NCBI GenBank assembly: GCA_902472305.1
Contig: CABRNK010000014.1
Span: forward strand, 1-64,000
Source of the DNA: Hominenteromicrobium sp900549945
GTDB lineage: Bacteria > Bacillota > Clostridia > Oscillospirales > Acutalibacteraceae
DNA length: 64,000 bases
Reading direction: 5' to 3'
Shown: piece after piece, positions 41,393 to 49,863 of the stretch
Layout of the letters: every line of letters starts with the position of its first letter
How positions within the stretch are numbered: position 1 is the first letter of the stretch
Notes under the pieces: generated by a model
The model's database searches: none
Told to the model about the DNA's origin: nothing
The model's input: only the letters and a program-made list of their open reading frames with translations
Translations under genes and position numbers: made by a program

Positions 41393-41473
41393 GGAAGCGC
41401 ACGGCATAGTTTATCGTATGCTTTTGGTTTTTAAACCCGTGTTTTGATCCGGAAAAGAGAGGATGCGGTGCAA

Positions 41474-42130
41474 ATGAAGGATTTTCCCTCGGTGTGGGCG
41501 GCGCTTTCCCTGCCGCTCATGGCGGCGTTTTTCGCCGTTTATGCGGCGACGCGCCCGCTGGGCGTCTCGCTGTGGCGCTCGGCGGCGAAGTGCGGCGCGA
41601 CATTCGTGGCTGTGGCGACGGCTGTGCTCGGCGCCGTTCTGTACGGCAGCGGCGCCGCGGGCTGGCTGCTTGTGCTGGCGCTCACGCTGTGCTGTGCGGC
41701 GGATTTTCTGATCGAGCGCAGCTTTGCCGCGGGGGTCGCGGTCTTTGGGCTGGCGCACGCCGCGTTCATCGCATATATCCTCGGCGCGGCGCGGCCGGTA
41801 TGGGCGAGCCTGCCGCTCGGCCTCGCGCTGTTTCTGGCGGCGGGCATCCTGTTTTACCGGGAGCTTCGGGCGCTCGGCGGCAAGGGGGCGGCGCTGCTGC
41901 TCTACCCGGCCGTGCTCGCCGCCATGACGGCGCTGGCCGCCGCGCTGCCGTTCACGGCGGGGCCGCGGTACGGGGGCTTTGCGCTCGGTGCGGCGGCGTT
42001 CGCCGTTTCGGACGTATTCGTCGCGAAGGACGCGCTTTCCGGCGCGACCGACCGCCAGCGCAACGGCGCGCTTTTGCTCTACTACCTCGCCGTATACGCG
42101 ATGGCTTTCGTGCAGCTCAGCAGCGCGTGA
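41474..42130 (+). CDS. YhhN/TMEM86-family membrane protein (lysoplasmalogenase-like)
   Basis: A 218-residue membrane protein with about eight hydrophobic helices. The segments LCCAADFLIER and GLAHAAFIAYIL (Asp and His residues) and the later VSDVFVAKD are the YhhN/TMEM86 pattern; characterised members hydrolyse the vinyl ether of lysoplasmalogens. Clostridia make plasmalogens, so that role is plausible. ATG 41474 follows AGAGGA at 11 nt. Its 3' end overlaps the convergent SDR gene by 14 bp, with no terminator between. Confidence 0.8.
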   Translation: MKDFPSVWAALSLPLMAAFFAVYAATRPLGVSLWRSAAKCGATFVAVATAVLGAVLYGSGAAGWLLVLALTLCCAADFLIERSFAAGVAVFGLAHAAFIAYILGAARPVWASLPLGLALFLAAGILFYRELRALGGKGAALLLYPAVLAAMTALAAALPFTAGPRYGGFALGAAAFAVSDVFVAKDALSGATDRQRNGALLLYYLAVYAMAFVQLSSA

Positions 42131-42878
42131 GCTTCATCAGCAGGGCTTTCGGCAGCACGTGGGCGAGGAAGCGGTAAAATTTGTAGAAGGCGCCCATCGT
42201 GCAGACGCTGCGCCCGCGCAGGCCGGCTGAAAGTGCTTTGCGGGCCATTTTGGCGGGGTCCTGATGCGGCAGCGTGTCGAAGGTGCGGCTTTTGCCGCGC
42301 TCGCAGCCCGCGACGGGCAGGAATTCCGTATCCATCGGGCCGGGGCAGGCGGCGAGCACGTTGATCCCGCGCGGTTTGAGCTCCTCGCGCAGCGCGCGGG
42401 AGAAGCTCTGCACATACGCCTTTGTGGAGCAGTACACGGTCATGCGCGGCGTCGGCGCGAACGATGCGATCGACGAAACATTGAGGATCAGCCCGCCCGC
42501 CGCCATATAGGGCAGGCAGCAGCGCGTCACGGCGGTCAGCGCGCGGCAGTTCAGGTCGACCATGCCGGTCTGGTCGGCAGGGTCGCTTTCGCCGAAATCA
42601 CACAGCCGCCCGAAGCCCGCGTTGTTGATGAGCAGCGACACCGCGGGCTTCTGCGCGTCCAGAAGCGATTCAAGGCTCTTGAGGGCGGTGGGGTCGGTGA
42701 GGTCGAGCGGCACGGGCAGCAGCGTTTTGCCCGGAAACTGTGCGGCGAGCGCTTCGAGGCGCTCCCGCCGGCGTGCGATGAGCCAGAAAGCGTCTATGTC
42801 GGGGCAGAGTTCGGCGGCGGCGCGGAGCAGCTCCACGCCGAGGCCCGAGGACGCGCCGGTGATCACGGCGATTTTCAT
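42117..42878 (-). CDS. Short-chain dehydrogenase/reductase
   Basis: NAD(P)-dependent oxidoreductase of 253 residues. Cofactor motif TGASSGLG lies at about 7-14, the NNAG motif follows LLI, the catalytic Ser is in NVSSIAS, and Tyr-x-x-x-Lys is in VYCSTKAYVQSF. The C-terminal FYKFYRFLAHVLPKALLM stretch is hydrophobic and could touch the membrane. Substrate unknown. A consensus promoter sits upstream at 42979-43007. The last codons overlap the convergent YhhN gene. Confidence 0.9.
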   Translation of the reverse strand: MKIAVITGASSGLGVELLRAAAELCPDIDAFWLIARRRERLEALAAQFPGKTLLPVPLDLTDPTALKSLESLLDAQKPAVSLLINNAGFGRLCDFGESDPADQTGMVDLNCRALTAVTRCCLPYMAAGGLILNVSSIASFAPTPRMTVYCSTKAYVQSFSRALREELKPRGINVLAACPGPMDTEFLPVAGCERGKSRTFDTLPHQDPAKMARKALSAGLRGRSVCTMGAFYKFYRFLAHVLPKALLMKLTRC

Positions 42879-42978
42879 CGTGCAGGTCTCCTTTTTTCAG
42901 CGGCTTTCCGTCTTACTATGGGCTGATTTTGGAAAAAAATACCGCGCCCGTGCGGCGCCGCCGCATATTTGTGTTCCC

Positions 42979-43007
42979 ATTGTACCGCCCGCCGCGTGCG
43001 GTGTCAA
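42979..43007 (-). promoter_or_regulatory. SigmaA-type promoter of the SDR gene
   Basis: Minus strand: TTGACA (43007-43002), 17-nt spacer, TACAAT (42984-42979). Confidence 0.7.
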
Positions 43008-43078
43008 ATTCCTTTTTGTCCAATTTGTAAATAAATGAAAAAAATCGGGAAAAGACAGTACAAATTTTTGCGAAAGTG

Positions 43079-43087
43079 TGGTACAAT
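43079..43087 (+). promoter_or_regulatory. Extended -10 promoter of the YcxB-domain gene
   Basis: TG-G-TACAAT (43079-43087) 65 nt before the ATG, without a good -35. Confidence 0.4.
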
Positions 43088-43151
43088 GGCCTTAACACTT
43101 TTTGAATTCGCCCGGGCGGCGGCCCGGCGCGGAGAAAGGATCGGCAAAAAC

Positions 43152-44495
43152 ATGAATACCAGAAAAAGAACATTGGGACGTTTTACCGCGGTCCTGCTCG
43201 CCGTTTTTGTGCTTGCAGCCGCGTTTTGTCTGCCTGCTTCGGCGGCGGAAACGACCTACACGCTGCCGGACACGGGTATGACGGTTACGCTGCCGGAGGG
43301 CGCGCAGCTTCTGACCGCGGATACGCCAGCGGACGACCCGGTCTGGAGCACGGCCCAGGTGCTCGACATCAGCGAGAAGATCAGCGCGCTGAGCGAGGAC
43401 GGCATCCTCGCCGAGATCTATGCGTTCGGCGGCGACTGCGTCATCGCGGTGTCGTCCAAGACCTCCGACTATTCGTCGGCGATTTTTAACCTGAACAACG
43501 CCGACGACGAGACGAAGGCCGACTTCATCGAGCGCATGCAGCCCGCCTCGGCGGACGGGCGCACGGACGGCAGCGTCGAGTGGTACGACCACGAGGCAAT
43601 CCCGTTTTTCTGCATCGACATCCGCTCCGACGCGGTCGAGGAAGACAGCACGGTGTACGAGCGGCTTTACGGCACGATTTTCGACGGCAAGCTCGTCTCC
43701 TTCGACCTCTACAACGGCACCGAGGAGATCCCCGAGGAATACGACGCGCTGATGCGGCAGATCGTCGATTCGGCGGTGTTTTCGGAGTTTATGGAGGCCC
43801 CGAGCACGGAGCTTACCGCGGAGGCCATCTGGATGCTCGTGGTGCTCGTGGTGCTGCTCGCGCTGATCATCGCGTTCTTCGTGTACCGCTCGGTCGTGAA
43901 CCGGCGCGACAAGCGCGAGAAGCTCGCGATGGCGGACCGCCTCGCCGCGTACCGCCAGTCGAAGCTCGGCCATGAGGACGAGGGCGACGGTGCGCTGCGC
44001 TTTGTGAACGAGACGGAGCACAGCGACAACGCAATCAAGGTTTTCGCGAATTTTCACGCGTACCGCCGCCACCTGTGGCTGCCGCTCTTTACGATCGTCA
44101 TCGGGCTCGTCGCGTTCTACGTGGTGTGGCAGTCCGGCTCGAGCGACAACTGGTGGATGCTCCTTTTGCTCGGCCTGTGCATTGTGTACAGCGGCTACAA
44201 GATCGGCACCGCGAGCACGACGGTCACAAAGGCGATGATCCGCTCGTACAGCAAGATGAGAAGCCGCAAGGCCGCCTACTATTTCTACGAGGGCGATTTC
44301 CGCATCACGGGCCTGCAGGCCTCGAACCTGCACCCGTACTTCCAGATTACGCGGATGTACGAGACGAAGGACAGCTTCTACATGTATTTCGGCGAGGAAA
44401 ACACGTATTTTATCGCGAAGGACGGCTTCAAGCAGGGCGACGCCACAGAGTTTGCCGCCTTCATGCGCGAAAAGCTCGGCAAGCGCTTTAAGTGA
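43152..44495 (+). CDS. Exported/membrane protein with C-terminal YcxB-like domain
   Basis: A 447-residue protein. Signal peptide at the start (RKRTLGRFTAVLLAVFVLAA, cleavage near ASA), an extracytoplasmic domain of about 200 residues opening ETTYTLPDTGMTVTLPEG, a membrane helix near residue 225-245 (IWMLVVLVVLLALIIAFFVY), a charged loop, two more helices, and a C-terminal YcxB-like domain (AAYYFYEGDFRITGLQAS to the end). The outer domain may sense or bind something and the YcxB part is intracellular; function is unknown. ATG 43152 follows GAGAAAGGATCGG. Confidence 0.75.
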   Translation: MNTRKRTLGRFTAVLLAVFVLAAAFCLPASAAETTYTLPDTGMTVTLPEGAQLLTADTPADDPVWSTAQVLDISEKISALSEDGILAEIYAFGGDCVIAVSSKTSDYSSAIFNLNNADDETKADFIERMQPASADGRTDGSVEWYDHEAIPFFCIDIRSDAVEEDSTVYERLYGTIFDGKLVSFDLYNGTEEIPEEYDALMRQIVDSAVFSEFMEAPSTELTAEAIWMLVVLVVLLALIIAFFVYRSVVNRRDKREKLAMADRLAAYRQSKLGHEDEGDGALRFVNETEHSDNAIKVFANFHAYRRHLWLPLFTIVIGLVAFYVVWQSGSSDNWWMLLLLGLCIVYSGYKIGTASTTVTKAMIRSYSKMRSRKAAYYFYEGDFRITGLQASNLHPYFQITRMYETKDSFYMYFGEENTYFIAKDGFKQGDATEFAAFMREKLGKRFK

Positions 44496-44555
44496 CGCGG
44501 GCAACAAAATAACAGCAATGCACAACAAATAAGGGATGCCGGAGCCGGCCGCAGG

Positions 44556-44564
44556 TGGTACAAT
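44556..44564 (+). promoter_or_regulatory. Extended -10 promoter of the mtnN operon
   Basis: TG-G-TACAAT (44556-44564), 38 nt before the mtnN ATG, without a good -35. Confidence 0.4.
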
Positions 44565-44601
44565 CTGAGGGAAGCCGATTCCGGAGGCAGAGGAGAAAAG
44601 C

Positions 44602-45303
44602 ATGATCGGAATTATCGGAGCAATGGAGATGGAGGTCGCGGGGCTTATCGCCGCGCTGGAAGAGCCGGAGCAGGCCGTGTGCTGCGGCCAGCCGTTTACG
44701 AGCGGCAGGCTCGGCGGCGTGCCGGTTGTCGTCGCGAAATGCGGCGCGGGCAAGGTGAATGCCGCCATGTGCGCGGCGGCGATGGTGCTGCGCTATGCGC
44801 CGTCGCTCGTCGTCAGCACGGGCGTGGCGGGCGGCATCGGGCCGGATGTGAAAATCGGCGACCTCGTCGTCGCGACGCACGCCGTGCAGTACGACTACGA
44901 CACGACGGCCATCGGTGAGCCGCTGGCGGCTGTCGATGTCGGGGGAACGGTGATGGCCGAGCTGCCCACGAGCGAGCGGCACAACGCCATCCTCGCGCAG
45001 TATGCCGCCGAGATTTACAGCGGCGTGCACCGCGGCGTGATCGCGACCGGCGACCGCTTTGTGGCGGATCCCAATTTCTGCGCGGCGCTGCGCGAAGAAT
45101 TCGGCGCCGTGGCCTGCGAGATGGAGACCGGCGCGATCGCCCACGTCTGCGCGGCGAACCGCACGGCGTTCTGCGGCCTGCGCGCGATCTCCGACAACGC
45201 AAACGACGACGGCAAGGTGGATTTTCTGACCTTCGCCCGGGATTCGGCTGAAAAATGTATCGCGCTTTTGAAGGCGTCCGCAGCGGCGCTCGAAAATGCG
45301 TGA
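44602..45303 (+). CDS. mtnN: 5'-methylthioadenosine/S-adenosylhomocysteine nucleosidase
   Basis: Hydrolyses methylthioadenosine and S-adenosylhomocysteine to adenine plus the thiosugar. The 233-residue protein begins IGIIGAMEMEVAGL, the family N-terminus with catalytic Glu near residue 12, and has STGVAGGIGPDVKIGDLVV, the substrate segment VACEMETGAIAHVC and catalytic Asp in AISDNAN. An AGAGGAG site precedes the ATG. It heads a six-gene run (alpha-galactosidase, CxxC protein, cyclase, YhfC protease, acetyltransferase), an odd pairing with glycan degradation. Confidence 0.95.
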   Translation: MIGIIGAMEMEVAGLIAALEEPEQAVCCGQPFTSGRLGGVPVVVAKCGAGKVNAAMCAAAMVLRYAPSLVVSTGVAGGIGPDVKIGDLVVATHAVQYDYDTTAIGEPLAAVDVGGTVMAELPTSERHNAILAQYAAEIYSGVHRGVIATGDRFVADPNFCAALREEFGAVACEMETGAIAHVCAANRTAFCGLRAISDNANDDGKVDFLTFARDSAEKCIALLKASAAALENA

Positions 45304-45329
45304 CGGAGAACCGGAAAGGAAAGAAAACT

Positions 45330-46487
45330 ATGCAGAACAAATACCTCGCCATGACGCCGCCGATGGGCTGGAACTCGTGGAACACCTTTACATGGAACAT
45401 CAACGAAGCGCTCATCTGCGGCGCGGCCGACGCCCTGTGCGAAAGCGGCCTCAAGGGCAAGGGCTACGAGTACATCGTCGTAGACGACTGCTGGAGCCTC
45501 AAGCAGCGCGGCGAAAACGGCCGCCTCGTCGCCGACCCGGAGAAATTCCCGAACGGCATCAAGGCCGTGGCCGACTACGTGCACGCGAAAGGGCTGAAAT
45601 TCGGCATTTACTCGTGCTGCGGCACGCACACCTGCGCGGGCTACCCGGGCAGCTTCGAGCACGAGTTCGACGACGCGGAGCAGTTTGCCGCGTGGGGCGT
45701 CGACTACCTCAAGTACGACAACTGCTATAAGCCCCAGCACATCGACGGCGAGATCCTCTACAAGCGCATGTCGCTCGCGCTGCGCAATTCGGGGCGCGAC
45801 ATCGTGCTTTCCGCCTGCAACTGGGGGCATGAAAACGTGCACAGCTGGGTGCGCGGCTCGGGCGCGCAGCTTTTCCGCTCGACCGGCGACATTCAGGACA
45901 ACTGGCAGTCCGTGAAAAACCTGTTTCTCTCGCAGCTCGACAAGACCGCGTTTTCGGGTCCCTACTGCCACAACGACATCGACATGCTCGTCGTCGGCAT
46001 GCACGGCGCGAGCAACAACGAGTTCATCGGCGCGCTCGGCGCATGCACCGACACGGAGTACCGCACGCATTTCGCGCTCTGGGCCATCATGGGCTCGCCC
46101 CTGATGATCGGCTGCGACGTGCGCAGCATGTCCGCGGCGACGCTCGAAACGCTCGGCAACGACGATTTGATCCGCATCAACCAGGACATTGAGTGCCGCG
46201 GGCCGTACTGCATCCGCCAGTGGAACAACCCGGAGAGCGTGATGGCGCTCGTAAAGCCGCTTTCGGACGGCACGCTCGCGATCTGCTTCGTCAACCTCGG
46301 CGATGTGCGGAGCGAAATGTCGCTGCAGTTCTGGGACATGGGCATCCCCTATGCGGCGAACCGCGGCCTCGAATTTTACAACTGCTACACGAAGCAGAAC
46401 GAGGGCAAATTTGCGGAGCGTTACGTCGCGGTGCTCGAGCCGCACGACTCGATGGTATTCATCGCGAAGCCCGTGAAACTGCGCTGA
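45330..46487 (+). CDS. GH27 alpha-galactosidase
   Basis: Removes terminal alpha-1,6-galactose from oligosaccharides such as galactomannan or raffinose fragments. The 385-residue protein opens LAMTPPMGWNSWNTF; the nucleophile Asp130 lies in YLKYDNC and the acid/base Asp187 in RSTGDIQD. No signal peptide is present, so it acts in the cytosol on imported sugars. ATG 45330 follows GGAAAGGAAAG. It lies 26 nt after mtnN, and its TGA overlaps the next ATG. Confidence 0.94.
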   Translation: MQNKYLAMTPPMGWNSWNTFTWNINEALICGAADALCESGLKGKGYEYIVVDDCWSLKQRGENGRLVADPEKFPNGIKAVADYVHAKGLKFGIYSCCGTHTCAGYPGSFEHEFDDAEQFAAWGVDYLKYDNCYKPQHIDGEILYKRMSLALRNSGRDIVLSACNWGHENVHSWVRGSGAQLFRSTGDIQDNWQSVKNLFLSQLDKTAFSGPYCHNDIDMLVVGMHGASNNEFIGALGACTDTEYRTHFALWAIMGSPLMIGCDVRSMSAATLETLGNDDLIRINQDIECRGPYCIRQWNNPESVMALVKPLSDGTLAICFVNLGDVRSEMSLQFWDMGIPYAANRGLEFYNCYTKQNEGKFAERYVAVLEPHDSMVFIAKPVKLR

Positions 46488-46690
46488 TGGCGGATTACAA
46501 GACCTGCCGCACCTGCGGCGCGCCGCTCGGGGGCGACGACATCGCGATTTACCGCAAGCTCGTCTGGCGCGGCGCGGAGGATTTTCTCTGCATCGCCTGC
46601 CTCGCGGATTACTTCCGCTGCCCGCGGGAGGAGATCGAGAAGCGAATCCGCTACTACCGCGAGAGCGGCGCTTGCACGCTGTTTCGCTGA
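46487..46690 (+). CDS. Small CxxC zinc-binding protein
   Basis: A 67-residue protein with two cysteine pairs, CRTCG near the N-terminus and CIAC in the middle, spaced for a zinc knuckle, followed by a charged helix EEIEKRIRYYRESG. Its ATG overlaps the stop of the alpha-galactosidase gene (TGATG), so it is translationally coupled to it. The pattern recurs in small Clostridia proteins of unknown function. Confidence 0.7.
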   Translation: MADYKTCRTCGAPLGGDDIAIYRKLVWRGAEDFLCIACLADYFRCPREEIEKRIRYYRESGACTLFR

Positions 46691-46757
46691 CCGGCGGACG
46701 GGGCTTTGTCCCGTCCGCTTCGGCGTGCCGGCAGAAAAAGAAGGAAAGGGAGCGCAC

Positions 46758-47351
46758 ATGAGAATTTACGACCTGTCCAAGGAGCTTTTTTCGTCGGCGG
46801 TGTTTCCGGGCGACCCGGCGCCGGCGAAAACGCCGTTTCTGACGATTTCCGAGACATGCCCGTGCAACCTGACCGTTTTGACGCTCGGCAGCCACAACGG
46901 CACGCACATGGATGCGCCGAAGCATTTCGTGGCGGGCGCGAAGGACATCGCGCAGGTGCCGCTTGAAAAATGCGTCGGCCCGTGTACGGTCGCGCGGTTT
47001 GACGGCGTTTTGACGGCGGCGGACGCGCGCCGGTTCATGGAGGGCGGCGTGCGGCGGCTTTTGATCCGCGGCGAGATTGAGATCACGGTGGAGGCGGCCC
47101 AAATGTTTGCAGACGCCGGGCTGTGGTTTCTCGGCGTGGAGGGCATGACGGTCGGCGGCCCTGAGACCGGCGCCGCCGTGCACCGCGCGCTGCTTTCGGC
47201 GGAGATCGCGCTGCTCGAATCCGCCGTGCTTTCGGACGTGCCCGCAGGGGAATATTTCCTCTCGTGCGCGCCGCTCAAAATGCAGGGGCTGGACGGCTCG
47301 CCCTGCCGCCCGCTGCTGATCGACTTCGAAGGGAAAGGAAAACAGACATGA
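46758..47351 (+). CDS. Cyclase-family protein (kynurenine formamidase-like)
   Basis: A 197-residue metal-dependent hydrolase. The family motif HNGTHMDAPKHF (HxGTHxDxPxHF) lies at about 49-60 and supplies metal ligands; the start MRIYDLSKELFSSAVFPGDP is typical. Members act on N-formylkynurenine or cyclic imides and esters; the substrate here is not known. ATG 46758 follows GGAAAGGGAGCGCAC. Its TGA overlaps the ATG of the YhfC-like gene. Confidence 0.85.
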   Translation: MRIYDLSKELFSSAVFPGDPAPAKTPFLTISETCPCNLTVLTLGSHNGTHMDAPKHFVAGAKDIAQVPLEKCVGPCTVARFDGVLTAADARRFMEGGVRRLLIRGEIEITVEAAQMFADAGLWFLGVEGMTVGGPETGAAVHRALLSAEIALLESAVLSDVPAGEYFLSCAPLKMQGLDGSPCRPLLIDFEGKGKQT

Positions 47352-48199
47352 CCGAATCGATTGTAATTTCGAATTCCGTTTTTATTATTTTGGGCGCGGA
47401 GCTGCTCTTTTCGCTCGCCCTGCCGATTGCGGCGATCATCATCTGGAAGAAAAAGACGGACGCGAGCCTCAGCCCGTTTCTGATGGGCGCGGCGGCGTTC
47501 TTCGTCTTTGCGATGGTGCTCGAGCAGATCATCCACTTCCTCGTGCTCGGCCTGAATTCTGCGGTGTCGGATTTCATTCTGAGCCGCCCGTGGCTCTACG
47601 CCGTGTACGGCGGCCTCATGGCCGGACTGATGGAGGAGACTGCGCGCTTCCTCGTGTTTAAAACGATGATGCGCAGGAACATCGGCCGCGAAAATGCGGT
47701 GACCTACGGCCTCGGCCACGGCGGCATCGAGTGCTTCATCATTCTCGGCATGTCGATGATCTCGAATCTCCTGCTCGCCGCCATGTTTAATTCGATGGGC
47801 GCCGAGGCGTTCATCGCGCAGTATTCGCCGGGACAGACCGAGGCGGTCGCGGCGGTGATCGCGGACATCAACGCGGTCGGCCCCGGCACGGCGGCGCTCG
47901 CCTGCTTCGAGCGCGCCTGCTCTCTGGCCCTGCAGGTGGAGCTTTCCGTGCTCGTGTTCGCGGCCGTGCGCCTGAACAAATTCTGGCTGTATCCCGTGAG
48001 CATCCTCCTGCACATGGGCATCGATTTCTTCGCCGCTTTGTACCAGACCGGCACGCTGACCGCGCTCTGGGCGGTCGAGGTGATGCTCGGCGCGTACGTC
48101 GTCGCGCTGTTCTTCGCGGTGCGCCGCGTCTATAAAAAGCTGCCGCCCGAGGCGCCGACGAAGATGCTCGACCATTTCGGAAGGGTGGTGAAGGGATGA
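47348..48199 (+). CDS. YhfC-family intramembrane protease-like protein
   Basis: A 283-residue membrane protein with about seven to eight helices. Conserved polar residues inside membrane segments match the YhfC group: GLMEETARFLVFK (Glu-Glu), GLGHGGIECF (His and Glu) and LLHMGIDFFA (His and Asp). These resemble CAAX-type glutamic intramembrane proteases. Substrate unknown. Start and stop overlap the neighbouring genes by four bases each (ATGA), showing tight coupling. Confidence 0.85.
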   Translation: MTESIVISNSVFIILGAELLFSLALPIAAIIIWKKKTDASLSPFLMGAAAFFVFAMVLEQIIHFLVLGLNSAVSDFILSRPWLYAVYGGLMAGLMEETARFLVFKTMMRRNIGRENAVTYGLGHGGIECFIILGMSMISNLLLAAMFNSMGAEAFIAQYSPGQTEAVAAVIADINAVGPGTAALACFERACSLALQVELSVLVFAAVRLNKFWLYPVSILLHMGIDFFAALYQTGTLTALWAVEVMLGAYVVALFFAVRRVYKKLPPEAPTKMLDHFGRVVKG

Positions 48200-49050
48200 C
48201 GTTCGCCGTCGAGGCGCATCCGGCGCTGACGCCGGTGCAGTGCGCGGAGGTGGAAGCGCTGCAGCGCGCCGTTTTCGAGGCGGACGGCCTTCACAACGCC
48301 GTGTGGCTTTCAAATGAGATCAATTTTGACCGCAGCGCGCCCTGCTTCTTTCTGGGGCGGGCGGACGGCGCGCTCGTTTCGTTCCTCTCGCTCTTTCTGC
48401 CGGAGCGGCAGGCGGGCGAGGTGACGGGCTTCACCGCGCCGCAGTCGCGGGGCCGCGGGCATTTCACGGCGCTTCTGAACGAGGCGGCCGCGGTGCTCGG
48501 CGGCCTCGGCGTGCCGGATTTCCTCTTTGCGCTCGAGCCGCAGGGCGCGCCTGCCGCGGCAGGCCTGCGGGCGCATTTTCCGGCGGCGGCGCACAGCCAC
48601 ACCGAGTGGCGCATGCGCCGCACGCCGGATTTCGCCCCGCTTCCGGAGGGCTGTACGGCCGTGCCCGTCACGCGCGAAACGCTCGCGGATTTTGCCGCCG
48701 TCAGCGCCGAGGTTTACGGGGAGAACCGCCGGACGGCGGAGGCCGCGCTGACCTCTGCGCTGCGCCGCGCCTATCTCGTGCGGGCAGACGGCGCGCCCGC
48801 CGGCATCTTTTCGCTCGCGGCGGGCGAGGCGCTCACGCTCTGCGGCGTGGCGGTGCCCGAAAAGCTGCGCGGCAGAGGGTACGGAAACGCGGTCGTCCGT
48901 GCGGCGCTGAACCTCGCGTTCGAGGCCGGAAAAGCGCTGGAGCTCGACGTGGATTCCGCAAACCCGCCGGCGCTCGGGCTGTACCGGAAATTCGGCTTCA
49001 CGCCGGTTTTCGAAGTGCAGTATTGGCGGCACCCCGTAAAGCGCATTTAG
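48196..49050 (+). CDS. GNAT-family N-acetyltransferase, two-domain
   Basis: A 284-residue protein with two GNAT-like halves. The N-terminal half has FTAPQSRGRGHFTALLNEAA near residue 80 and the C-terminal half has a good acetyl-CoA loop, VPEKLRGRGYGNAVVRAALN (about 218-237), ending in ALGLYRKFGF. The ATG overlaps the stop of the YhfC-like gene. It is the last gene of the mtnN operon; no clear terminator follows before the purE promoter at 49128. Substrate unknown. Confidence 0.85.
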   Translation: MTFAVEAHPALTPVQCAEVEALQRAVFEADGLHNAVWLSNEINFDRSAPCFFLGRADGALVSFLSLFLPERQAGEVTGFTAPQSRGRGHFTALLNEAAAVLGGLGVPDFLFALEPQGAPAAAGLRAHFPAAAHSHTEWRMRRTPDFAPLPEGCTAVPVTRETLADFAAVSAEVYGENRRTAEAALTSALRRAYLVRADGAPAGIFSLAAGEALTLCGVAVPEKLRGRGYGNAVVRAALNLAFEAGKALELDVDSANPPALGLYRKFGFTPVFEVQYWRHPVKRI

Positions 49051-49127
49051 CTTGTTGCCGCTTGCGACAAACGGAGCCGCGGCGTGCGGCAGAATTTTAT
49101 GATTTCATATAAAAACCGCAAAAACTA

Positions 49128-49156
49128 TTGAAAAACGCCACAAAATCCCGTAAAAT
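49128..49156 (+). promoter_or_regulatory. SigmaA-type promoter of the purine operon
   Basis: TTGAAA (49128-49133), 17-nt spacer, TAAAAT (49151-49156). It gives a leader of about 170 nt before purE. Confidence 0.75.
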
Positions 49157-49162
49157 AACCTT

Positions 49163-49297
49163 GTAAATCATTGCGGAAGCAAAACGCGGAGGTGCGGGAT
49201 GAATTGTCTGATGTGCGGGTTTTTCATGTCTGCCGCGGGGTTTTGCGGCCAATTTTAAAGCGTAAGGCTGTGTGTTTGGCACAGCCTATTTCTTTTG
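49163..49297 (+). promoter_or_regulatory. Structured leader with terminator upstream of purE
   Basis: A long-range stem GCAAAACGCGG with CCGC-GGG-GTTTTGC encloses a region with an ATGAA/TTCAT hairpin. It is followed by an intrinsic terminator, AGGCTGTG (49265-49272) with CACAGCCT (49280-49287) and ATTTCTTTT. The terminator sits before purE on the same transcript, so read-through must be regulated. I see no match to purine, ZTP, PRPP/ppGpp or guanidine riboswitch consensus. Confidence 0.55.
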
Positions 49298-49334
49298 CAC
49301 GCAGCAGGGCTGCGATTACTGGAAGGATTGGTGA

Positions 49335-49841
49335 ATGTTTATGAGCAAGAAAGTTGCCGTGATCATGGGCAGTGACAGCGATTTCCCGACCATGGCGCCG
49401 GCCGTCAAGCGCCTGAAGGGCTTCGGCATCCCGGTGGAGGTCCGCGTGATGAGCGCGCACCGCACGCCGGATGCAGCGGCGGAATTTTCGAAGAATGCGA
49501 AGGCCGAGGGCTTCGGCGTCATCATTGCGGCGGCCGGCAAGGCGGCGCACCTCGGCGGCGTGCTTGCGGCGCACACGACGCTGCCGGTCATCGGCGTCCC
49601 GGTGAAGGCCTCCACGCTCGACGGGCTTGACGCGCTGCTCTCCACCGTGCAGATGCCCTCCGGCATCCCGGTCGCGACGGTCGCGATCGACGGCGCGGAC
49701 AATGCGGCGATCCTCGCGGCGCAGATGCTCGCGCTTTCCGACGACGCGCTCGCCGCGCAGCTCGAGCAGATGAAGATCGATATGGAAAAGGGCGTCGAGA
49801 AGAAAAACGCGGCGCTGCAGGAAAAGGTCGCGGCGCTGTAA
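49335..49841 (+). CDS. purE: 5-(carboxyamino)imidazole ribonucleotide mutase
   Basis: Class I PurE: rearranges N5-CAIR to CAIR in purine synthesis. The 168-residue protein has VAVIMGSDSDFPTM at the start, VMSAHRTPD, and IAAAGKAAHLGGVLAAHTTLPVIGVP. ATG 49335 lies 7 nt after GGAAGGA; ATG 49341 is a possible alternative two codons later. It is the first purine gene after the leader terminator. No purK is adjacent. Confidence 0.96.
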   Translation: MFMSKKVAVIMGSDSDFPTMAPAVKRLKGFGIPVEVRVMSAHRTPDAAAEFSKNAKAEGFGVIIAAAGKAAHLGGVLAAHTTLPVIGVPVKASTLDGLDALLSTVQMPSGIPVATVAIDGADNAAILAAQMLALSDDALAAQLEQMKIDMEKGVEKKNAALQEKVAAL

Positions 49842-49863
49842 GGCGGCGATACGGAAGGGCTTA

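Noticed and set aside
41284..41448. 54-codon ORF over the orphan terminator
   Set aside because: The G-rich site touches its ATG, the frame runs through a perfect terminator hairpin, and no family pattern is visible.
49157..49334. Known purine or ZTP riboswitch upstream of purE
   Set aside because: The conserved core sequences of those classes could not be found by eye; kept as an unassigned leader instead.
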